Source of the DNA: an uncultured Synechococcus sp.
GTDB lineage: Bacteria; Cyanobacteriota; Cyanobacteriia; PCC-6307; Cyanobiaceae
Length of the DNA: 33,984 nucleotides
Direction: 5' to 3'
NCBI GenBank assembly: GCA_913048995.1
Contig: CAJWXK010000006.1
Location: 1 to 33,984 of the forward strand
The notes under the pieces are model-generated. The model searched no databases. It was not told where the DNA came from and saw only the letters and a list, made by a program, of their open reading frames with translations. The translations under genes were made by a program, and so were the position numbers. Of the stretch, positions 27,051-33,984 are shown in pieces. Numbering within the stretch: position 1 is the first letter of the stretch; the number at the start of each line of letters is the position of its first letter.

Positions 27051-28150
27051 CCCACGTTGCTGCTCACGAGTGCGGCCAGAAGATCATCTGCGGCGACTTC
27101 AAAGGGCAGATGATGCAGGTCGGAGCCTTCTCGGCAGGCAAAGGCGCACACCTGCTTCAGCTCCTGCAGGCTTGCCTGGGCAAGGCCAAGTTCTTCGAGG
27201 CAAACCGGTAGCCCTAGTTGGCGGAAGAACGGGGTCAGCTGGCGACGGGCCTGTCCGGCCAGCTGGTTGTCCCCAAGCTGCTCTTCCAATCTCAGCTGAA
27301 CCAGCACTCCGAAACCCACCTTCTCTCCGTGGAGCAGTCCATGGCACGCCGCCAATTGGGTGAGTCCGTTGTGCACCGCATGGGCCGCCACGGTGCGACA
27401 GCGGGCACCCCCAAGGCCACCGATCAGTCCTGCGGTCAGAGCGCTGGCCTCGGCCACTCTTATCCAGGCATCACTGCCAGGGTTCTCAAGGGCTTGTTGT
27501 CCTTCGAGAAGCAGTTGATCGCGCAGCACGCGGGCCTGCTGCACCGCCTGCTGCACTAGGCCGTCTGTGCTGCTGCCACTGCTCACCGAGGCCTCGTACC
27601 ACTTGGCCATGGCATCAGCGATGCCGCTGGCCAGGGTGCGGGCCGGTGCCTGCTGCACCAGCTGATGGTCAAAGATCAGCAGTTCCGGACAGCGCTTAAG
27701 AGCAACATCCTTCTCAAAGGCGCCTTCAGGGGAATAGATGTTGGCTAAGGCTGTCCAGCCAGCGCAGGTGGCTGCACTGGTCGGCACCGTGATGCATGGC
27801 AAGTTCAGACGGAAGGCCAGCAACTTGCCGGCATCAAGCACCTTGCCGCCTCCGGCTGCGACCACAGCGTCGATGTTTTGGGCTTTAGCAAAGTCCGCTA
27901 AACGGCCAAGATCGTCTTCGCAGCAGTCATGCTCCAATTCTGCTGGCTGGCAGTTGATACCGGCCTGAAGCAGATCAATCGCGAGTTGCTGTCGCAGCCT
28001 GCCTGTGGCTGCGCTGCGGCCGAGCAACAGTGGTCGTTTGCCAATTGTTCCAATCGCTGTGATGGCTTCTTGCCAGGCACCTGGGCCACGCAGAACGGTG
28101 GCGGGGGCAATGGCGTGGCCCTGTATCAATGTCTGCATTCCACTCAACAT
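27035..28150 (-). CDS. Iron-containing alcohol/glycerol dehydrogenase family (GldA-like); internal ATG at 28138 possible
   Basis: 'RPLLLGRSAATGRLRQQL', 'VVAAGGGKVLDAGKLLAFRLNLPCITVPTSAATCAGWTALANIYSPEGAF', 'ASGIADAMAKWYEA', 'AAHAVHNGLT...HGEKVGFGVLVQL'. Confidence 0.88.
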   Translation of the reverse strand: MLSGMQTLIQGHAIAPATVLRGPGAWQEAITAIGTIGKRPLLLGRSAATGRLRQQLAIDLLQAGINCQPAELEHDCCEDDLGRLADFAKAQNIDAVVAAGGGKVLDAGKLLAFRLNLPCITVPTSAATCAGWTALANIYSPEGAFEKDVALKRCPELLIFDHQLVQQAPARTLASGIADAMAKWYEASVSSGSSTDGLVQQAVQQARVLRDQLLLEGQQALENPGSDAWIRVAEASALTAGLIGGLGGARCRTVAAHAVHNGLTQLAACHGLLHGEKVGFGVLVQLRLEEQLGDNQLAGQARRQLTPFFRQLGLPVCLEELGLAQASLQELKQVCAFACREGSDLHHLPFEVAADDLLAALVSSNVGCLTH

Positions 28151-28156
28151 AAGAAG

Positions 28157-28186
28157 AAGGCCGCACCCTTTGAAGAGTGCGGCCTT
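28157..28186 (-). terminator. Rho-independent terminator of clpC
   Basis: AAGGCCGCAC-CCTTTGAAGA-GTGCGGCCTT: 10-bp GC-rich stem 23 nt past the clpC stop; followed on the minus strand by a T-rich CTTCTT tract. Confidence 0.8.
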
Positions 28187-28209
28187 ATGGATCAGCTTTT
28201 TACTTGGTT

Positions 28210-30735
28210 TCAGACGCCGCTGCCGACGAGCTGCGGTTCCACTGCGGCACTGCCAGGACGGATCACCACTTGCTTGTCGTCGTTGACATCAACAACAGCA
28301 GCGTCTCCGTCCTTGAGACGTCCCGCCAGGAACTCCTCGGCCAGGGAGTCCTCAAGTAGACGCATCACAGCTCGCCGTAGGGGACGTGCGCCATAGCTGG
28401 GGTTGTATCCCTCTTCGACAAGGCGTTCCTTGAAGCCTTCGGTGACAGAGAGGTGGATTCCCTTCTCCTTCATTCGTGTGAAGACCTCTTTGAGCATGAT
28501 GTCAGCGATCTGCTTGACTTCATCGCGGTTGAGTTGACGGAAGACGATGATCTCGTCGAGGCGATTAAGGAACTCAGGCCGGAAGTATTGCTTGAGTTCT
28601 TCGTTCACTAGCGAGCGGATACGGGTGTATTGATTCTCTTCAGCGTCGCCACCACTGAACTCAAAGCCCAATCCGCCGCCGCCTTTCTCGATGACCTTCG
28701 AGCCGATGTTCGAGGTCATGATGATCAGTGTGTTCTTGAAATCAACTGTGCGGCCTTTGGAGTCAGTGAGACGGCCATCTTCTAGAAGCTGCAGCAGAAG
28801 ATTGAATACATCAGGGTGGGCCTTTTCGATCTCATCGAAGAGCACCACGGTGTAGGGACGACGACGGACTGCTTCTGTGAGTTGACCGCCTTCGTTGAAG
28901 CCTACATAGCCAGGAGGAGAGCCGATCAGCTTGCTGACCGTATGGCGCTCCATAAATTCGCTCATATCAAGGCGAATCATCGCTTCTTCACTGCCGAAGA
29001 AATATGCGGCGAGTGCCTTGGTGAGCTCTGTTTTGCCAACACCGGTGGGACCGGAGAAGATGAAGCTGGCGATCGGTCGATTGGGGTTTTTGAGTCCGAC
29101 ACGAGCACGGCGAATTGCCTTGGAAACAGCCTTGACTGCCTCGTCTTGACCGATGAGGCGCTGATGGAGGGTTTCCTCCATGTTGAGCAATTTGGCCGAT
29201 TCGCTTTCGGTGAGCTTTTGTACCGGCACACCCGTCCAAGCAGCAACGATCTGAGCAATGTCTTCCTCGTTTACCAGTGGCATTGAATCGACATCGCTGA
29301 CCTCTGGGGCATTGGCTTGTTCTGGTGCAGTGCCCTCGGCTGCTGGTTCTTCTCGACGTCCTTGAGTAATGCCACGAATCTGCTCGCGCAGCTCCACCTC
29401 TTTGTCACGGAGTTCACCGGCTTTGGTGTAATCCTGCTCACGAACAGCATTCTCTTTTTCCTTCTGCACTTCACGTAATTGCTTGTCGAGCTCTTTAGCT
29501 GCAGGCGGAAGTTTGGAATTAAGAAGGCGCACGCGACTGCCGGCTTCATCGATCAGATCAATCGCTTTGTCAGGCAGGAAACGATCGGAGATGTAGCGGT
29601 CACCAAGAGTGGCAGCTGCAACCAAGGCATCATCAGCGATCTTGAGGCGGTGGTGCGCTTCATAACGCTCACGGAGACCGCGCAAGATTTCAATGGTGTC
29701 TTCAACGGAAGGCTCACCAACGTTGACGGGCTGGAAGCGGCGCTCAAGGGCAGCATCCCGTTCGATGTGCTTGCGATATTCATCCAGCGTGGTGGCGCCG
29801 ATGCACTGAAGCTCTCCTCGGGCTAAAGCTGGTTTGAGAATGTTGGCCGCGTCGATCGCACCCTCAGCTGCGCCAGCACCGATGAGAGTGTGCACCTCGT
29901 CGATCACAAGGATCACGTTGGAGGCGCCACGGATCTCATCCATGATCTTTTTGAGGCGTTCCTCGAATTCACCTCGATACTTGGTACCGGCTACCAGCAG
30001 GCCAATATCAAGCGTGAGTACACGCTTGTCTTCCAGGATGTCGGGTACCTCTCCTTGGTTGATGCGCTGAGCCAAGCCCTCGGCGATTGCTGTCTTGCCC
30101 ACTCCGGGTTCGCCGATCAGTACTGGATTGTTCTTCGTGCGTCGGCCGAGGATTTGAATCACTCGATCGATTTCGTTGTGGCGACCGACAACTGGGTCGA
30201 GTTTGCCCTCTGCGGCGAGTTGGGTGAGATTGCTGCCGAACTCATCGAGTGTGGGCGTCTTGGTGGAGCCTTTGCTGGTGCCACCGCTTGCAACTTCCGC
30301 AGTCTCGCCAAGCATCCGGATCACTTGGGTGCGGACCTTTGCCAGATCAACCCCAAGGTTTTCAAGGACTCTGGCGGCAACGCCCTCACCCTCGCGGATC
30401 AGTCCAAGGAGTAAATGCTCTGTACCGATGTAGTTATGGCCAAGTTGGCGGGCTTCTTCCAGTGAGAGTTCGAGAACTCTCTTGGCCCTCGGTGTGAAGG
30501 GAATCTCAACTGCGACGAAGCCTGAACCCCGGCCAATGATCTTCTCGACTTCAACTCTGGCGTCCTTGAGGTTGACCCCCATGGATTTGAGCACCTTGGC
30601 GGCCACGCCAGTGCCCTCTCCGATCAGTCCGAGCAGGATCTGCTCGGTGCCCACGAAGTTATGGCCCAACCTGCGGGCCTCTTCCTGGGCCAGCATGATG
30701 ACCTTGATGGCTTTCTCGGTAAAGCGCTCGAACAT
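28210..30735 (-). CDS. clpC: ATP-dependent Clp protease ATP-binding subunit ClpC
   Basis: Canonical N-terminus '[53 protein letters not shown]'; two AAA+ modules '[15 protein letters not shown]', '[17 protein letters not shown]'. Confidence 0.98.
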   Translation of the reverse strand: MFERFTEKAIKVIMLAQEEARRLGHNFVGTEQILLGLIGEGTGVAAKVLKSMGVNLKDARVEVEKIIGRGSGFVAVEIPFTPRAKRVLELSLEEARQLGHNYIGTEHLLLGLIREGEGVAARVLENLGVDLAKVRTQVIRMLGETAEVASGGTSKGSTKTPTLDEFGSNLTQLAAEGKLDPVVGRHNEIDRVIQILGRRTKNNPVLIGEPGVGKTAIAEGLAQRINQGEVPDILEDKRVLTLDIGLLVAGTKYRGEFEERLKKIMDEIRGASNVILVIDEVHTLIGAGAAEGAIDAANILKPALARGELQCIGATTLDEYRKHIERDAALERRFQPVNVGEPSVEDTIEILRGLRERYEAHHRLKIADDALVAAATLGDRYISDRFLPDKAIDLIDEAGSRVRLLNSKLPPAAKELDKQLREVQKEKENAVREQDYTKAGELRDKEVELREQIRGITQGRREEPAAEGTAPEQANAPEVSDVDSMPLVNEEDIAQIVAAWTGVPVQKLTESESAKLLNMEETLHQRLIGQDEAVKAVSKAIRRARVGLKNPNRPIASFIFSGPTGVGKTELTKALAAYFFGSEEAMIRLDMSEFMERHTVSKLIGSPPGYVGFNEGGQLTEAVRRRPYTVVLFDEIEKAHPDVFNLLLQLLEDGRLTDSKGRTVDFKNTLIIMTSNIGSKVIEKGGGGLGFEFSGGDAEENQYTRIRSLVNEELKQYFRPEFLNRLDEIIVFRQLNRDEVKQIADIMLKEVFTRMKEKGIHLSVTEGFKERLVEEGYNPSYGARPLRRAVMRLLEDSLAEEFLAGRLKDGDAAVVDVNDDKQVVIRPGSAAVEPQLVGSGV

Positions 30736-30857
30736 GACTGGCGTCGTCACCCAAAAAGATGTGAATACGTTATCAGGATTGTTCAGGTGACTGCAGGGGG
30801 AAAACCGCAGATCGTTTGATGCTTTCAATCTTTTTGTTGTCAGGCTTTTCCCCGAGG

Positions 30858-30888
30858 CTGAAATCCCCTCTGGCGGAATGGATTTCAG
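30858..30888. other. Inverted repeat in the rimI-clpC intergenic region (9-bp perfect stem, 13-nt loop)
   Basis: CTGAAATCC-cctctggcggaat-GGATTTCAG read directly; on the clpC sense strand it lies upstream of the clpC ATG with no T-tract. Confidence 0.55.
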
Positions 30889-30923
30889 TTTTGAAGGCGT
30901 TAAGAATTGGTGACTGCCAATGT

Positions 30924-31448
30924 TCACCCAGGACGGTTATCCGTACGCGCTTTAGCAATGCTCAGATTTAGCCATTGCAGCAGTGCATCGTCGCCGTTGC
31001 AGTAGTAACGGCTTCGCTTTCCCAATGTGCTGAACCCCAACTTGCTGTACAGGGCTAGGGCAGCAGCATTTGAGGCACCAACTTCAAGTGTGGCTTGCTT
31101 ACACCCCCGCTCCCTGGCAAGTCCTAGGAGTTCCTTGAGCAGAACGGTCGCAAGCCCGCTGCGGCGGCAGCGGGGATCTACCAGGATCAACATCAGTTGA
31201 AGTTCGTCAGCTACTACCCAGCCACAGCACACGCCAAGGAGTTCGTCACCCCCTGCTTCGAAGCTGCCAAGACAGAGACGCTGTTGCGGTTGACCCAGCT
31301 CTCGCTGCCATTGGAGCTCACTCCAGAAGCCCCCAAGACAACGCTGGTCCAGGGCTACACAGGCTTTTACCGCGCTCTGATTGAGCAATTGCGGTGCGGA
31401 AGGGCTGAAAGGATGGGTCAAACCTTCAGAACACCCCACCTCTGTCAT
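30924..31448 (-). CDS. rimI: GNAT-family N-acetyltransferase, RimI-like (start at 31448 is a guess; ORF open to 31541)
   Basis: '[65 protein letters not shown]' acetyl-CoA binding and C-terminal RimI pattern. Confidence 0.85.
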   Translation of the reverse strand: MTEVGCSEGLTHPFSPSAPQLLNQSAVKACVALDQRCLGGFWSELQWQRELGQPQQRLCLGSFEAGGDELLGVCCGWVVADELQLMLILVDPRCRRSGLATVLLKELLGLARERGCKQATLEVGASNAAALALYSKLGFSTLGKRSRYYCNGDDALLQWLNLSIAKARTDNRPG

Positions 31449-32838
31449 GGTGACCTCACCCACCGTCGCATCCAGCTCCCTGCCATGGGCCGGTGATGGG
31501 GTGGACCCGGAAAGTCCCAATCGGAACCTGGCACCGATCACAGCTGAGCTTGATCCCCAAGGGCGGCTTCAGGTGGGCGGTTGTGTGCTGAGTGAGCTGG
31601 CTCAGCGCTATGGCACTCCCCTTTACGTGCTTGATGAGCAAAGCCTGCGTCAGGCCTGCCGCGCTTACAAAAAAGCGCTAGAGCAGCACTATCCCGGCCC
31701 CTCCCTGGCGCTGTATGCCTCTAAGGCCAATAGCAGTCTGGCCATCACGGCGCTAGTTGCTGCTGAGGGGCTTGGCCTTGATGCGGTCTCCGCCGGTGAG
31801 CTGCTCACGGCTTTGGAGGGCGGTATGCCAATGGAGCGGATTGTTCTTCATGGCAACAACAAGTCAGCTGAGGAGCTCAGCCTGGCGTTACAGAACGGTG
31901 TCACCGTTGTTGTTGATAACTGGCGTGACATTGAGTTGCTTCAGGAGCTAGCGGAAGGGCGCAGCGAGACTGTTCCCCTATTGCTGCGTTTTACCCCGGG
32001 TATCGAATGTCATACACACGAGTACATCCGCACGGGTCACCTGGATAGCAAGTTTGGCTTTGATCCCGACCAGCTCGAGCAGGTTTTGACCCACCTGGCT
32101 GGATGCAGCTGGGCACAGCTCAAAGGACTCCATGCTCATATCGGCTCTCAGATCTTTGAGCTCGATCCCCACCGTGATCTCGCTGGCGTGCTGGCTGATG
32201 CCTTTGTGCTGGCTCGCTCCCTAGGCCACAACCCTACGGATCTCAATGTCGGCGGAGGCCTTGGGATCCGCTATGTGGCTTCTGACGATCCTCCGTCCAT
32301 CGATGCCTGGGTGAAGGTCGTGGCGGAGGCGATGGCGGCCGCCTGTCAGGCGCGCAACTTGGAGTTGCCGCGGCTGCTTTGCGAGCCAGGGCGATCACTG
32401 GTGGCTGCTGCGGGGGTCACCCTCTACGAAGTGGGTAGCCGCAAGCACATCCCAGGTCTGAACACCTATGTGGCGGTGGATGGGGGCATGAGCGACAACC
32501 CACGTCCGATCACTTATCAATCGGAGTACACCGCCTGCCTGGCCGACAGCCCGGGGGCTGCTGCTAGTGAGAGCGTCACTCTGGTGGGCAAGCACTGTGA
32601 ATCCGGCGACGTCTTGCTGAAGGGCCTGCCGCTGCCAGCCACCAAGGCCGGAGAAGTTTTGGTGGTGCTGGCCACAGGTGCATACAACGCTTCGATGGCC
32701 TCGAACTACAACCGCATTCCCCGTCCCGCGACCGTGATGGTGGGATCCGGCCGTTCTGAACTGGTCCAGCGCCGTGAGCGACCGGACGAGCTGCTGCGCT
32801 ACGACGTACTGCCTGAGCGACTGCGATCGGTAGGGTGA
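31447..32838 (+). CDS. lysA: Diaminopimelate decarboxylase
   Basis: 'YGTPLYVLDEQSLRQACRAYKKAL', 'LYASKANSSLAITALVAAEGLGLDAVSAGEL', 'HAHIGSQIFELDPH', 'LNVGGGLGI', 'CEPGRSLVA', 'GKHCESGDVL', 'GAYNASMASNYN'. Confidence 0.97.
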   Translation: MVTSPTVASSSLPWAGDGVDPESPNRNLAPITAELDPQGRLQVGGCVLSELAQRYGTPLYVLDEQSLRQACRAYKKALEQHYPGPSLALYASKANSSLAITALVAAEGLGLDAVSAGELLTALEGGMPMERIVLHGNNKSAEELSLALQNGVTVVVDNWRDIELLQELAEGRSETVPLLLRFTPGIECHTHEYIRTGHLDSKFGFDPDQLEQVLTHLAGCSWAQLKGLHAHIGSQIFELDPHRDLAGVLADAFVLARSLGHNPTDLNVGGGLGIRYVASDDPPSIDAWVKVVAEAMAAACQARNLELPRLLCEPGRSLVAAAGVTLYEVGSRKHIPGLNTYVAVDGGMSDNPRPITYQSEYTACLADSPGAAASESVTLVGKHCESGDVLLKGLPLPATKAGEVLVVLATGAYNASMASNYNRIPRPATVMVGSGRSELVQRRERPDELLRYDVLPERLRSVG

Positions 32839-33707
32839 GCCCAGCGGGGTGGAACACGGCGTTGGTGTGGCTGCGGATGCTGCTCGATCTCGTCTGTGCC
32901 GGCGCCCTCGGTTATCTGCTGCTGGGAAGGGTCAGTGAGCCTCGCACCCTATGGCTGCTGCGCGGCTATTTGCTGCTCGTCGCTCTCGGCTGGCTGTTGC
33001 AGCGTTACGGCAACCTGCCGCTGACAGCCAAACTCATTGAAGCTTTAGTCCTCGTCTGCGGTCTGGCTTTGGCAATCCTGCTGCAGGGGGAACTCCGGCG
33101 GCTGTTGGAACTGCTCGGCACTGGACGCTTAGCCGTCCTGTTCGGTAGTGGTCAGCAGGATCTTCAGGACGCCAGCACGGTGGACATCCTTGTTGACACC
33201 ACAGCTCAGCTCTCAAAGCGCCGCTGCGGCGGTTTGATCGTTCTGGATCTCGGTAGTGATCTCAGGCCGGAGGATTTCCTCAATCCTGGTGTTGCGATTG
33301 ATGCAACCCTCTCAGTCGATCTGCTGCTGAATCTGTTTTCTGCTGATTCACCACTGCACGATGGCGCCGTGTTGATTCAGGCCAACCGTGTTGCCTCCGC
33401 CGGTGTGATCCTTCCCCTCTCGCGCCAGACGAGCTTCACGCGACACGGCACGCGCCATCTGGCGGCTTTGGGGTTGACCGAGCGCCATGACAGATGTCTT
33501 GGTGTGGTCGTAAGCGAGGAGTCCGGCACCATCTCGATGGCTAGTCAGGGGCGCTTTGAGCGGCCGATCACCCGTGAGCGGTTGCGGGAGCTTCTCAGTG
33601 ATGCCGTCAGCGTTCAGGGAGCAGGACGCCGCCGTCAGCCGCGTACGCTGCCTAAACCCTCTTCCAGTGGCGAACGCATCGAAGCCACTGCACGCAATCG
33701 CCCATGA
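32835..33707 (+). CDS. cdaA: Diadenylate cyclase (DisA_N/DAC domain, CdaA-type); GTG start
   Basis: N-terminal TM helices then '[23 protein letters not shown]...[69 protein letters not shown]': DGA and RHR motifs. Confidence 0.95.
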   Translation: MSPAGWNTALVWLRMLLDLVCAGALGYLLLGRVSEPRTLWLLRGYLLLVALGWLLQRYGNLPLTAKLIEALVLVCGLALAILLQGELRRLLELLGTGRLAVLFGSGQQDLQDASTVDILVDTTAQLSKRRCGGLIVLDLGSDLRPEDFLNPGVAIDATLSVDLLLNLFSADSPLHDGAVLIQANRVASAGVILPLSRQTSFTRHGTRHLAALGLTERHDRCLGVVVSEESGTISMASQGRFERPITRERLRELLSDAVSVQGAGRRRQPRTLPKPSSSGERIEATARNRP

Positions 33708-33984
33708 GTCGGTCCCCGGTGGCGGCTGCTAGGCCATCCACGCGAACAGCTCTGCCTGCCTGCCTTGATTCTGGCCGGTTGCCTGCCCACGTGGCGGTGA
33801 TCATGGATGGCAACGGTCGCTGGGCCAGCCAAAGGGGCCTTCCACGGGTGATGGGTCACCGTCAGGGCGTGGAGGCTCTGAAACGCACCCTGCGTCTATG
33901 TAGTGACTGGGGTATTGGCACCCTCACCGCCTACGCCTTCTCAACGGAGAATTGGTCGCGGCCGGGTGAGGAGGTCAGCTTCTT
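33704..33984 (+). CDS. uppS: Isoprenyl transferase / undecaprenyl diphosphate synthase (truncated by window end)
   Basis: '[66 protein letters not shown]' translated directly; ATG at 33704 overlaps the cdaA stop. Confidence 0.95.
   Translation, partial: MSRSPVAAARPSTRTALPACLDSGRLPAHVAVIMDGNGRWASQRGLPRVMGHRQGVEALKRTLRLCSDWGIGTLTAYAFSTENWSRPGEEVSF

Noticed and set aside
28816-30497. Many ORFs antisense to clpC (e.g. 28816-29286, 29890-30414, 30176-30433)
   Set aside because: They mirror a strongly conserved coding gene on the opposite strand; sequences are low-complexity and family-free, as expected from the GC-skewed codon pattern.
30736-30927. N-terminal extension of the clpC ORF ([15 protein letters not shown]...)
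   Set aside because: ClpC proteins begin at [12 protein letters not shown]; the extension is leader DNA containing the inverted repeat.
1-33984. CRISPR array, IS/transposase, prophage, toxin-antitoxin or restriction genes
   Set aside because: No regularly spaced repeats, transposase-like proteins, or recognisable defence genes in any supported ORF.

Overview
The window looks like a densely packed core chromosomal segment of a marine picocyanobacterium. It is most like the Synechococcus cluster 5.1/Prochlorococcus group, inferred from gene content and protein style, not from a search. I support about 29 protein-coding genes, one tRNA-Glu(UUC) on the minus strand, one convincing Rho-independent terminator downstream of clpC, and two unexplained intergenic hairpins. 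Recognisable genes are: sasA-like circadian kinase, pepN, prs, an LCP-family gene, an slr1923/BciB-like 8-vinyl reductase, malQ, a RodZ-like HTH gene, an RsuA/RluB-type pseudouridine synthase, a PhoBR/SphRS-like two-component pair, an ABC1/UbiB kinase, an Orn/Lys/Arg decarboxylase, cbiT, cdsA, a DUF2993 gene, an alpha/beta hydrolase, a GldA-like dehydrogenase, clpC, rimI-like, lysA, cdaA-like (DisA_N) and the 5' part of uppS. The most accessory-looking part is 7637-10548: a large uncharacterised membrane protein translationally overlapped with an AT-richer FkbM-type methyltransferase gene. I saw no CRISPR array, IS element, prophage or clear defence system. I do not see strong evidence for a spectacular new system. 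The best leads are the FkbM/membrane-protein cassette, the RR-HK-pseudouridine synthase operon, the repeated overlapping convergent gene ends, the clpC leader hairpin, and a few uncharacterised proteins.
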